A stretch of DNA of 6,757 nt. Source: Pseudomonadales bacterium (GTDB lineage Bacteria > Pseudomonadota > Gammaproteobacteria > Pseudomonadales > Litorivicinaceae). Position 1 is the stretch's first letter; each line of letters opens with the position of its first letter. A program made the position numbers and the translations under genes. Of this stretch, positions 1-5,558 are shown piece by piece. Location of the stretch: positions 1 through 6,757 of the forward strand of contig JAAXJV010000189.1 in the NCBI GenBank assembly GCA_012269655.1. The letters run 5' to 3'. The notes beneath the pieces were generated by a model. The model did no database searches. It was not told the DNA's origin and worked only from the letters and a program-made list of their open reading frames with translations.

Positions 1-467
1 CTGTAAACTCTGCCCTCGGCATCATAGGGTTGCTCAAGCTCTAAATAGCGGTCTGCCTGGGTCCGATCGAACGGCCAAAATTCTATTTCGGTGGTAACCA
101 ATTCAGTCAGTTGATGCGAGCCAAATACCACCGTCAGCGCGGTCTCGAAGAAAACGCTTTGCCCAGCCGATCGACACAGTTGGTTCAATGCGTCTTGATG
201 ATTGCCCGGTTTACGCAGCAGCATGTTATTTAAATGGGCCACTTGATCTGAACCTATGATCAATCGATCGGGATAGGTTTCACGGACCTTAAGCGCCTTC
301 GACATGGCCAGCCGAGCCGCGCGTTGTTTCGGGGTTTCGCCGTCTATCGGAGACTCGTCAATATCGGCTGCTAGGTTAAGTACCTCACAGCCAGCTAATT
401 CTAGCTGTTTTCTGCGATGTTTTGATGCCGAGGCTAACACCCAGTTCGTTGCCAATTTGTTTGACAC
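1..467 (-). CDS. yceF: Maf/YceF-family nucleotide pyrophosphatase, 3' end missing
   Basis: This is a house-cleaning nucleoside triphosphate pyrophosphatase. Characterised members of the YceF branch hydrolyse m7GTP and related nucleotides in the cytoplasm. About 155 residues are visible of a usual length near 190-200, and the C-terminus lies beyond position 1. The N-terminus shows the family signature VLASASKHRRKQLELAG, followed by a D-I-D-E segment and the catalytic-region motif IIGSDQV, all in the expected order. The chosen start is GTG at 467-465: an in-frame stop lies three codons upstream, and an AGGGAG element (484-479) and a TAGG (476-473) precede it. A TTG at 455-453 is an alternative start. 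The gene is divergent from yceD, as in related genomes. Near the edge, the segment that usually reads CAGSFKSEG in YceF proteins reads DAEGRVY instead. Family assignment is firm; assignment to the YceF rather than the YhdE branch rests on overall similarity. Confidence 0.9.
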   Translation of the reverse strand, partial: MSNKLATNWVLASASKHRRKQLELAGCEVLNLAADIDESPIDGETPKQRAARLAMSKALKVRETYPDRLIIGSDQVAHLNNMLLRKPGNHQDALNQLCRSAGQSVFFETALTVVFGSHQLTELVTTEIEFWPFDRTQADRYLELEQPYDAEGRVY

Positions 468-489
468 AGCGGCCTATGCTCCCTAATAT
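461..489 (+). promoter_or_regulatory. Sigma70-type promoter of the yceD-rpmF unit
   Basis: A perfect -35 hexamer TTGACA (461-466) is followed after exactly 17 bases by TAATAT (484-489), which matches four of six -10 positions. The expected transcription start is around 495-498, immediately before the yceD ATG at 499, so the mRNA would have almost no leader. The -35 overlaps the GTG start of the divergent maf gene, and the -10 overlaps the possible Shine-Dalgarno sequence of maf on the other strand. It was read by eye, not measured. Confidence 0.65.
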
Positions 490-498
490 CCGCGCCCT

Positions 499-1008
499 AT
501 GTTTGAACGACCCCTGAATCGACTCTTTGAGGCCCGCAAAGGCGAGCGTCACGGAGATACCGTTTCGGGCCATTTGTCGTGGCATCAAATGCCTGAGCTG
601 GCTCGCGTCACTGAAAACGCAGCGTCAGATCAAATCCAGGTAAGCGTTCGATTTGAACGGACCGAGGATAACGTATTGGCCATGCACTTGGATATTCAGG
701 GTTCGGTTAAGTTGGTCTGCCAACGCTGCCTAGATTTAATGGATTTTGATGTCCAAGGACCTTGTGCGTTAGCGGTGGTGACCAGCGAAGAATTCCTAGC
801 CCGACTGCCTGAAGGCTGGGAGGCTGTTTTTGCCAACGACGATTTTTTTGTCGATGTGCATCAAGCAGTCCAAGAAGAGTTGTTGCTGCGCATCCCCATG
901 GTGCCCAAGCACGAAGAGATGTGTGGCCTGGTCATTGAAGAAGATGATCAGCCGGAAGAAAAACCCAATCCTTTTGCTGTGCTGGCGCAGTTGAAGGACA
1001 AACAATAG
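499..1008 (+). CDS. yceD: YceD family (DUF177) protein linked to 23S rRNA/ribosome assembly
   Basis: YceD proteins are small, conserved proteins almost always encoded directly before rpmF. Work in bacteria and plant plastids links them to 23S rRNA accumulation, but the mechanism is not settled. The 169 residues match the family's usual length. Visible signatures are the CxxC pair LVCQRC (C74, C77), the segment PMVPKHEEMC (133-142) with its conserved proline, histidine and cysteine, and the C-terminal signature NPFAVLAQLK (157-166). The start at ATG 499 fits because MFERPLNRLFEARKGERHG aligns with the N-termini of Pseudomonas homologues. No Shine-Dalgarno sequence precedes it, and the promoter places transcription start within a few bases of the ATG, suggesting leaderless translation. 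The stop codon overlaps the Shine-Dalgarno sequence of rpmF. The identity is secure; the biochemical role is only partly known for the family. Confidence 0.93.
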   Translation: MFERPLNRLFEARKGERHGDTVSGHLSWHQMPELARVTENAASDQIQVSVRFERTEDNVLAMHLDIQGSVKLVCQRCLDLMDFDVQGPCALAVVTSEEFLARLPEGWEAVFANDDFFVDVHQAVQEELLLRIPMVPKHEEMCGLVIEEDDQPEEKPNPFAVLAQLKDKQ

Positions 1009-1012
1009 GAGG
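1006..1012 (+). promoter_or_regulatory. Strong Shine-Dalgarno of rpmF overlapping the yceD stop
   Basis: TAGGAGG begins in the TAG stop codon of yceD and lies 5 bases before the rpmF ATG. It is close to the full anti-Shine-Dalgarno complement and contrasts with the absence of any such element before yceD. This implies that L32 is translated much more heavily than YceD from the same message. Confidence 0.85.
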
Positions 1013-1017
1013 CCGAC

Positions 1018-1212
1018 ATGGCCGTACAACAGAATCGTAAAACTCGTTCGAAGCGTGACATGCGTCGTAGCCACGATGCGTTGAACACCAACACTTTGAG
1101 TGTTGACGCTACCAGTGGTGAGAAGCACCTACGTCACCACGTTACCAAAGACGGTTTCTACAAAGGCCGTCAAGTGATCGCCCAGAAGCCTGAAGCTTCA
1201 GACGACGAGTAA
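1018..1212 (+). CDS. rpmF: 50S ribosomal protein L32
   Basis: L32 is a small basic protein of the large ribosomal subunit. The N-terminus [20 protein letters not shown] and the central [19 protein letters not shown] are near-diagnostic. It has 64 residues, against 57 in E. coli; the extra length is a short acidic tail ending EASDDE. The zinc-binding cysteine pairs found in L32 of some other phyla are absent, as expected for gammaproteobacteria. It follows yceD by 9 bases and has a very strong Shine-Dalgarno sequence, consistent with a shared transcript. A GC-rich hairpin follows the stop codon closely. In most relatives plsX comes next; here the next gene is fabD. Confidence 0.98.
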   Translation: MAVQQNRKTRSKRDMRRSHDALNTNTLSVDATSGEKHLRHHVTKDGFYKGRQVIAQKPEASDDE

Positions 1213-1218
1213 CACCTC

Positions 1219-1249
1219 AAGGGCCGCATTAAGCGGCCCTTAGTTCTTT
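1219..1249 (+). terminator. Hairpin after rpmF: terminator or attenuator
   Basis: A perfect 9-base-pair stem pairs AAGGGCCGC (1219-1227) with GCGGCCCTT (1233-1241) around the five-base loop ATTAA. It is followed by AGTTCTTTC, which is T-rich but interrupted, so it may terminate only partially. It starts 7 bases after the rpmF stop and ends shortly before the fabD Shine-Dalgarno sequence. Because no convincing promoter was seen between it and fabD, read-through probably supplies fabD and fabG. Confidence 0.65.
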
Positions 1250-1250
1250 C

Positions 1251-1255
1251 AGGGA
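1251..1255 (+). promoter_or_regulatory. Shine-Dalgarno deciding the fabD start
   Basis: AGGGA ends 5 bases before the ATG at 1261. For the ATG at 1255, which is in frame two codons earlier, the same element would overlap the start codon. The site therefore favours 1261, which also gives the family-typical N-terminus. Confidence 0.65.
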
Positions 1256-1260
1256 TGCCA

Positions 1261-2190
1261 ATGTCTAAACTTGCCTTCCTATTCCCAGGCCAGGGTTCTC
1301 AAAAGCCGGGAATGTTGCTGGATATCGCCCAGCATTACCCTCAAATTCAAGCCACCTTCGAACAAGCCTCTGAAGCCTTGTCTGACGATCTGTGGGCTAT
1401 GTTGCAGAACGCGGATGCATCCACGATGTCGCTAACCGCCAACACGCAACCTTTGTTGTTGACCTCGGGTGTCGCTTTGTGGCGCATTTGGCAGGACAAC
1501 AATGCTCAGCAGCCAGAGATCATGGCCGGTCATTCGCTGGGCGAATACACCGCGTTGGCGTGTTCTGGTGCGATGCAATTTGAAGACGCGGTGCGCGCGG
1601 TACGTTTCCGTGGTCAAGCGATGCAGCGTGCTGTTCCTGAGGGAACCGGTGCTATGGCCGCTGTCATTGGTCTTGAAGACCAGGCCGTGATGGATTGCTG
1701 TGACGCGGCGGCTCAGGGCGAGGTCATTGAAGCCGTCAACTTCAACGCACCAGGCCAAGTCGTGATTGCGGGTTCGAAAACCGCCGTTGATCGAGCGCTT
1801 CCGTTACTCAAAGAAGCCGGTGCCAAGCGAGCCTTGCCATTGCCAGTATCGGCGCCTTTCCACTGCGCGCTGATGAAGCCGGCTGCCGAAGAGCTTCAAG
1901 GGTTCTTGGCGGATGTGGAGTTTTCGCAGCCTGTTTGCCCAATCGTTCAGAACGTCAGTGTCCAGCCCGAGCAAGACCCTGCTGTTCTGAAATCGCAGGT
2001 GTTGACCCAGACCTACTCGCCGGTCCGTTGGACTCAGACGATTCAATACCTGGTGTCACAGGGCTTTGAACAAAGCGTCGAGTGTGGCCCGGGTGCGGTG
2101 TTGGCTGGATTGGCTAAACGAATCGATAAAACGATGGTGACCCAAGGGTTGGGTGACCTCGATCAACTGAATCAAGGACTTAACCAATGA
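1261..2190 (+). CDS. fabD: Malonyl-CoA:acyl carrier protein transacylase
   Basis: FabD transfers malonate from malonyl-CoA to the phosphopantetheine arm of AcpP, supplying the two-carbon donor for fatty acid elongation in the cytoplasm. Counting from ATG 1261 the protein has 309 residues, the same as E. coli FabD. The N-terminal FPGQGSQ carries the oxyanion-hole glutamine Q11. The nucleophile elbow GHSLGE places the catalytic serine at S92. R117 in RFRGQAMQ should bind the malonyl carboxylate, and H201 in PVSAPFH is the catalytic histidine. The C-terminal ECGPGAVLAGL motif is also present. All key residues are intact. An in-frame ATG at 1255 is less likely because the Shine-Dalgarno sequence would overlap it. 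The last four bases overlap the fabG start (ATGA), indicating translational coupling. Its direct placement after rpmF, without plsX or fabH, is unusual. Confidence 0.98.
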   Translation: MSKLAFLFPGQGSQKPGMLLDIAQHYPQIQATFEQASEALSDDLWAMLQNADASTMSLTANTQPLLLTSGVALWRIWQDNNAQQPEIMAGHSLGEYTALACSGAMQFEDAVRAVRFRGQAMQRAVPEGTGAMAAVIGLEDQAVMDCCDAAAQGEVIEAVNFNAPGQVVIAGSKTAVDRALPLLKEAGAKRALPLPVSAPFHCALMKPAAEELQGFLADVEFSQPVCPIVQNVSVQPEQDPAVLKSQVLTQTYSPVRWTQTIQYLVSQGFEQSVECGPGAVLAGLAKRIDKTMVTQGLGDLDQLNQGLNQ

Positions 2191-2912
2191 GTGAGCAAAA
2201 AGTTGCGTTAGTAACTGGGGCAAGTCGTGGCATCGGTAAGGCCATTGCAGAGCAATTAATGGCGGACGGTTACTTGGTGTGCGGTACCGCGACGACCGAA
2301 TCGGGCGCTGCCAATATCGACGCTTGGATTAATGGTGCGGGCTTGGCAATGAACGTGACTGAACCCGACAGTGTCGACGCGGCCTTGGCACAGGTGGTCG
2401 AGCAGTACGGCCCGGTCGCTGTGTTGGTGAATAATGCCGGCATCACTCGAGATACTTTGATGATGCGCATGAAGGACGACGATTGGAATGCGGTGATCGA
2501 TACCAACTTATCGAGCATCTTCCGGTTGTCAAAAGCTGTGTTGAAAGGCATGACTAAGGCGCGCTGGGGACGCATCATTAATATTTCGAGCGTAGTTGGT
2601 AGCATGGGTAATGCAGGGCAAGCCAACTATGCCGCCGCTAAGGCTGGCATTGAAGGCTTTAGCCGCGCCATGGCGCGCGAAGTCGGAAGCCGCAACATTA
2701 CGGTCAATTCCGTGGCACCCGGGTTTATCGCTACAGATATGACCGATGCGTTAGGCGACGACCAAAAAGCCAAATTAGCCGAACAAATTCCGCTGGGCCG
2801 CTTAGGTGCACCAGAAGACATCGCCAATGCGGTTTCATTTTTGGCTGGAGAATCAGGAGCTTACGTGACAGGCGCAACCATTCCTGTCAACGGCGGCATG
2901 TTGATGAACTAA
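2187..2912 (+). CDS. fabG: 3-oxoacyl-[acyl carrier protein] reductase
   Basis: FabG is the NADPH-dependent short-chain dehydrogenase that reduces 3-oxoacyl-AcpP to 3-hydroxyacyl-AcpP, the first reduction of each elongation cycle. It has 241 residues, close to the 244 of E. coli. The Rossmann nucleotide motif TGASRGIG lies at residues 10-17 and NNAG at 82-85. The catalytic tetrad is complete: N107, S135, Y148 and K152 (in the YAAAK segment). The C-terminal VTGATIPVNGGMLMN is typical of true FabG rather than of other dehydrogenases. Its start overlaps the fabD stop by four bases, and AAGGA at 2174-2178 provides a Shine-Dalgarno sequence 8 bases upstream. It ends 103 bases before acpP, and no terminator is visible in that gap, so read-through into acpP is possible. 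Confidence 0.98.
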   Translation: MSEQKVALVTGASRGIGKAIAEQLMADGYLVCGTATTESGAANIDAWINGAGLAMNVTEPDSVDAALAQVVEQYGPVAVLVNNAGITRDTLMMRMKDDDWNAVIDTNLSSIFRLSKAVLKGMTKARWGRIINISSVVGSMGNAGQANYAAAKAGIEGFSRAMAREVGSRNITVNSVAPGFIATDMTDALGDDQKAKLAEQIPLGRLGAPEDIANAVSFLAGESGAYVTGATIPVNGGMLMN

Positions 2913-2915
2913 ATT

Positions 2916-2944
2916 TTGAAATTCTCTGACAAGGTGTGGATAAT
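2916..2944 (+). promoter_or_regulatory. Strong sigma70-type promoter of acpP
   Basis: TTGAAA (2916-2921) and GATAAT (2939-2944) each match the consensus at five of six positions and are separated by the ideal 17 bases. It begins 4 bases after the fabG stop codon. The predicted transcription start is near 2951, giving an acpP leader of about 65 bases. A dedicated promoter fits the high demand for acyl carrier protein, which exceeds that for the neighbouring enzymes. The -10 element overlaps a perfect DnaA box. Confidence 0.8.
2935..2943 (-). promoter_or_regulatory. Perfect consensus DnaA box over the acpP -10 element
   Basis: The plus strand reads TGTGGATAA, the exact reverse complement of the high-affinity DnaA box TTATCCACA. 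It shares five bases with the GATAAT -10 hexamer, so bound DnaA would be expected to compete with RNA polymerase. I saw no second box in the window. Sequence identity is exact, but function is inferred: a chance match helped by the shared GATAA remains possible. Confidence 0.5.
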
Positions 2945-2945
2945 G

Positions 2946-2990
2946 CCGTCATCCGGAAGGGTGGGTCAGGGATACTAGTCCCCGACGGAC
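2946..2990 (+). other. Structured 5' leader of acpP
   Basis: Within the predicted leader, GTC-A-GGGA (2965-2972) can pair with TCCC-C-GAC (2979-2986) around the loop TACTAG, with a single A/C mismatch. A competing pairing joins CCGTC (2946-2950) to GACGG (2984-2988), and a third joins GTCC (2978-2981) to GGAC (2987-2990). The structures lie before the AGGAG Shine-Dalgarno sequence (3001-3005) and leave it free. A role in mRNA stability or translation control is possible but unproven. It matches no riboswitch I recognise. Confidence 0.4.
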
Positions 2991-3015
2991 GAATATTATT
3001 AGGAGAAAATATCCA

Positions 3016-3249
3016 ATGAGCACTATTGAAGAACGCGTCAAGAAAATCGTTTGTGAACAACTTGGCGTCAAAGAAGACGAAGTGAATGCGGAATCTTCTT
3101 TTGTGCAGGACCTAGGTGCCGACTCTTTAGACACCGTTGAACTGGTCATGGCTCTGGAAGAAGAATTCGAAACCGAAATTCCGGACGAGAAAGCCGAAAC
3201 CATCACTACCGTTCAGCAGGCTGTCGACTACATCAACGCCAACAGCTAA
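3016..3249 (+). CDS. acpP: Acyl carrier protein
   Basis: AcpP is the small acidic carrier that holds growing acyl chains on a 4'-phosphopantetheine arm and delivers them to fatty acid, phospholipid and lipid A enzymes. The 77 residues match the usual bacterial length. The attachment motif [10 protein letters not shown] places the modified serine at S37 (S36 after Met removal), followed by the acidic recognition helix [15 protein letters not shown]. The AGGAG sequence at 3001-3005 precedes the ATG by 10 bases, a slightly long spacing. The gene has its own strong promoter and an intrinsic terminator, so it can be expressed as a single-gene transcript as well as part of the cluster. Identification is certain. 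Confidence 0.99.
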   Translation: MSTIEERVKKIVCEQLGVKEDEVNAESSFVQDLGADSLDTVELVMALEEEFETEIPDEKAETITTVQQAVDYINANS

Positions 3250-3263
3250 GTTATATTAGCTGT
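3242..3263 (+). repeat. Hairpin overlapping the acpP stop codon
   Basis: ACAGCTAA (3242-3249) and TTAGCTGT (3256-3263) form a perfect 8-base-pair inverted repeat around GTTATA. The left arm contains the TAA stop of acpP. There is no T-run directly after it, so it is not a terminator by itself. It stands 11 bases before the terminator hairpin and may protect or shape the acpP mRNA end. Confidence 0.55.
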
Positions 3264-3274
3264 ACGAACATCAG

Positions 3275-3310
3275 GACCGCCCCTGACTTGTCACGGGCGG
3301 TCTTTTTTTT
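3275..3310 (+). terminator. Intrinsic terminator of acpP
   Basis: GACCGCCC (3275-3282) pairs perfectly with GGGCGGTC (3295-3302), and the apical part can pair further (TGA with TCA around CTTG). Eight consecutive T residues follow (3303-3310). This is a textbook Rho-independent terminator. It lies only 19 bases before the fabF ATG, so fabF depends on read-through or on a promoter that I could not identify. Confidence 0.92.
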
Positions 3311-3318
3311 AGCGGTTT

Positions 3319-3325
3319 AAGGAAG
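3319..3325 (+). promoter_or_regulatory. Shine-Dalgarno of fabF directly after the terminator
   Basis: AAGGAAG precedes the fabF ATG at 3330 by 4 bases and begins 8 bases after the last T of the terminator. Terminator and ribosome binding site are packed together with no room for an independent promoter between them. Confidence 0.75.
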
Positions 3326-3329
3326 AAAA

Positions 3330-4562
3330 ATGTCCAAGCGTAGAGTCGTGGTTACCGGAATGGGAATGTTGAGCCCGCTTGCGGCCAGTGTCGAAGGCAC
3401 CTGGCAGCGCATGCTGAAGGGCGAAAGTGGCATCGCACCGATTCAAGGGTTTGACGCATCGACCTACACGACGCGCTTTGCCGGCGAAGTCACCGACTTT
3501 GAACTGGAACCTTACCTGACCAGCAAAGATGCTCGGAAAATGGACACCTTCATCCAGTACGGCATCGTGGCAGGTCATCAGGCTATCGATGACTCAGGTT
3601 TGGACCTAGAGCGCGTGGACATGACCCGCTGCGGCGTCGCGGTAGGTTCTGGTATTGGTGGCCTCGGCATGATTGAAAAAAATCATATCGAGCTGTTAGA
3701 AAAAGGCGTTCGCCGGGTTTCACCCTTTTTCGTACCGGGTTCTATCATCAATATGATTTCGGGCAATCTCGCGATTCGATTGGGTTTTAAAGGGCCAAAC
3801 ATTGCGATTACCACCGCTTGTACGACGGGCACCCATAATATTGGGTATGCAGCTCGGACCATTGCCTATGGCGATGCCGATGTCATGCTAGCAGGCGGGG
3901 CTGAACAGGCTTGCACTCCTCTGGGCATCTCAGGCTTTAACGCCTGCAAAGCATTATCGACTCGCAATGAAGATCCGCAGGCAGCCTCACGTCCGTGGGA
4001 TACCGGCCGTGACGGATTCGTCTTGGGCGATGGTGCCGGAGTCATGGTGCTTGAGGAGTACGAACACGCCAAAGCCCGTGGGGCAAATATCTTGGCCGAG
4101 TTGGTCGGTTTTGGCATGAGCGATGATGCTTATCACATGACACTGCCGCCAGAGCAGGGCGAAGGTGCTGAGGCGGCCATGCAAGGCGCACTGCGTGACG
4201 CCGGCGTCAACGGCAACCAAATTGATTATGTTAACGCCCACGGTACCTCTACCCCCGGCGGAGACGTCGCCGAAGCCCGAGGTATCACCCGTATGTTAGA
4301 TGGCAAAGATGCAGCGGTGAGCTCGACCAAATCCATGATCGGCCATTTGCTGGGCGCGGCGGGAGCGGTTGAGGCCATCTTTAGCGTATTGGCCATCCGT
4401 GACCAGGTGGCCCCGCCGACCATTAACTTGCAAGATCCCGAGCCTGAGGTCAGCTTGAATTTGGTCCCCAATACACCGCAAGAGCACAACATTGAGTACG
4501 CCATCAGCAACAGCTTTGGCTTTGGCGGTACCAACGGTTCGTTGCTGTTTAAACGCATCTAA
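3330..4562 (+). CDS. fabF: Beta-ketoacyl-ACP synthase II
   Basis: FabF condenses acyl-AcpP with malonyl-AcpP in the elongation step. Family members also control cis-vaccenate formation and temperature adjustment of membranes. The 410 residues match the usual 410-415. The thiolase-fold catalytic triad is complete: nucleophile C164 in TACTTG, H304 in [11 protein letters not shown] and H339 in [15 protein letters not shown]334 and the C-terminal gate [12 protein letters not shown] (394-405) are also present. The spacing between the two histidines is two residues shorter than in E. coli FabF, a small loop deletion. Overall similarity along the protein and the position after acpP favour FabF over FabB. 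It is followed after three bases by mltG. In E. coli and Pseudomonas pabC comes next; it is missing here. Expression probably depends on read-through of the acpP terminator. Confidence 0.97.
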   Translation: MSKRRVVVTGMGMLSPLAASVEGTWQRMLKGESGIAPIQGFDASTYTTRFAGEVTDFELEPYLTSKDARKMDTFIQYGIVAGHQAIDDSGLDLERVDMTRCGVAVGSGIGGLGMIEKNHIELLEKGVRRVSPFFVPGSIINMISGNLAIRLGFKGPNIAITTACTTGTHNIGYAARTIAYGDADVMLAGGAEQACTPLGISGFNACKALSTRNEDPQAASRPWDTGRDGFVLGDGAGVMVLEEYEHAKARGANILAELVGFGMSDDAYHMTLPPEQGEGAEAAMQGALRDAGVNGNQIDYVNAHGTSTPGGDVAEARGITRMLDGKDAAVSSTKSMIGHLLGAAGAVEAIFSVLAIRDQVAPPTINLQDPEPEVSLNLVPNTPQEHNIEYAISNSFGFGGTNGSLLFKRI

Positions 4563-4565
4563 GCC

Positions 4566-5558
4566 ATGCGCGCGCTCGCTGTCCTCATCACTGCGGGCGT
4601 TTTGCTCTTGAGTGTTGTTTCACATTTTGTGAAGCAGACTCGAGACGCATTGCGACAGCCACTAGCCACTAACCAAGAACATTACACGGTAGAGCCGGGT
4701 AAACGCTTAGGTACCTTGTTAAGCGACCTAGAGTCATTGGGTTGGATCGATACCGTTCCAGATCCTCGGCTACTAAGCCGCTTGTATCCCCAATACACTT
4801 CGTTAAAGGCGGGCACCTATCCGGTTCAGGGCACGCTTGAAGCTCTGTTGGTTTCGGCTGTTGCAGGCAAATCGGTGAATTACTTTTTCACCATTATTCC
4901 GGGATGGAATCTTTGGCAGTTGCAACAGGCGCTCGCCGCGGATACCCGGTTGTCTCAGACCTTGCCAGCAGATATTAAAGACTGGGAAAAGGTTTTGAAG
5001 TCAGAGGCTTATCCGGAAGGTGCATTTCTGCCGGATACCTACAGTTTCAGTCCGGGTGAACGAGACCTCGACGTACTAATCAGGGCGCATCAAGCACTGC
5101 AGAAGGTGCTAGACCAGAGTTGGGCGTCGCGCAGTACCGCGCAATTAAGCTCGCCTAATGAAGCCTTGATCATGGCCAGCATCATCGAAAAAGAAACCGC
5201 GGTGGAATCTGAGCGCCAGACCATTGCCGGGGTGTTTGAAAATCGCTTAAAAAGAGGCATGAAGCTGCAGACAGACCCCACTGTTATCTACGGTTTGTTA
5301 CCGGATTTTGACGGCAACATCACGCGTAAACACCTGCGTGAACCTACGCCATATAACACCTATACCATTAAGCGTTTGCCCCCTACACCAATCGCTATGC
5401 CATCAGCGGCGTCGATCAAAGCTGCGTCTCAGCCTGAGCAACATGACTTCCTGTATTTTGTCGCCAGTGGAGACGGTGGACATCGGTTTGCCGAGACTTA
5501 CCAGGGTCATCAAAACAATGTTCAGCAGTATTTGCGTAAGCGCCGGAGTGCTCAATGA
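4566..5558 (+). CDS. mltG: Endolytic murein transglycosylase (YceG-like)
   Basis: MltG is an inner-membrane lytic transglycosylase that cuts nascent glycan strands and is thought to act as a chain terminator of peptidoglycan polymerisation. The 330 residues begin with one membrane segment (about residues 3-22, ALAVLITAGVLLLSVV), so the rest should face the periplasm. A LysM-like region (about 40-90) contains YTVEPGKRLGTLL. The catalytic domain shows PEGAFLPDTYSF (150-161), the active-site glutamate E208 in ASIIEKETA, LQTDPTVIYGL and PYNTYTIKRLPP. The C-terminal FLYFVASGDGGHRFAET is also typical. The start at 4566 fits the membrane segment, but no Shine-Dalgarno sequence is visible. Since only three bases separate it from the fabF stop, translation is probably by reinitiation. 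Its end overlaps tmk by four bases. Confidence 0.96.
   Translation: MRALAVLITAGVLLLSVVSHFVKQTRDALRQPLATNQEHYTVEPGKRLGTLLSDLESLGWIDTVPDPRLLSRLYPQYTSLKAGTYPVQGTLEALLVSAVAGKSVNYFFTIIPGWNLWQLQQALAADTRLSQTLPADIKDWEKVLKSEAYPEGAFLPDTYSFSPGERDLDVLIRAHQALQKVLDQSWASRSTAQLSSPNEALIMASIIEKETAVESERQTIAGVFENRLKRGMKLQTDPTVIYGLLPDFDGNITRKHLREPTPYNTYTIKRLPPTPIAMPSAASIKAASQPEQHDFLYFVASGDGGHRFAETYQGHQNNVQQYLRKRRSAQ

Noticed and set aside
304..486. Plus-strand open frame of 60 codons opposite maf
   Set aside because: It lies opposite the conserved N-terminal half of maf; the minus-strand translation carries the family motifs.
480..560. Divergent maf promoter on the minus strand
   Set aside because: Only weak hexamer matches such as GATATT without a suitable -35 were found, so no maf promoter is called.
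796..1128. Minus-strand open frame of 110 codons across yceD and rpmF
   Set aside because: It is antisense to two clearly conserved genes, shows no recognisable domain, and has low-complexity hydrophobic composition typical of a shadow frame.
1103..1131. TTGACG inside rpmF as a -35 for a fabD promoter
   Set aside because: No acceptable -10 hexamer lies 16-18 bases downstream.
1255..1257. Upstream in-frame ATG as fabD start
   Set aside because: The Shine-Dalgarno sequence AGGGA would overlap it, and the extra residues are not part of the usual FabD N-terminus; 1261 fits both criteria.
1213..1260. A degraded plsX or fabH remnant between rpmF and fabD
   Set aside because: The gap is only 48 bases and is accounted for by the hairpin and the Shine-Dalgarno sequence; no coding similarity is visible.
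2270..2626. Minus-strand open frame of 118 codons inside fabG
   Set aside because: It is fully antisense to fabG, whose protein motifs are intact; there is no recognisable family and no ribosome binding site of note.
3252..3257. TATATT after acpP as a -10 for fabF
   Set aside because: No -35 match is found at the right distance, transcription would start upstream of the terminator, and the bases are part of the hairpin loop and arm.
4226..4558. Minus-strand open frame of 110 codons inside fabF
   Set aside because: It is antisense to the conserved C-terminal half of fabF and explained by codon bias on the coding strand.
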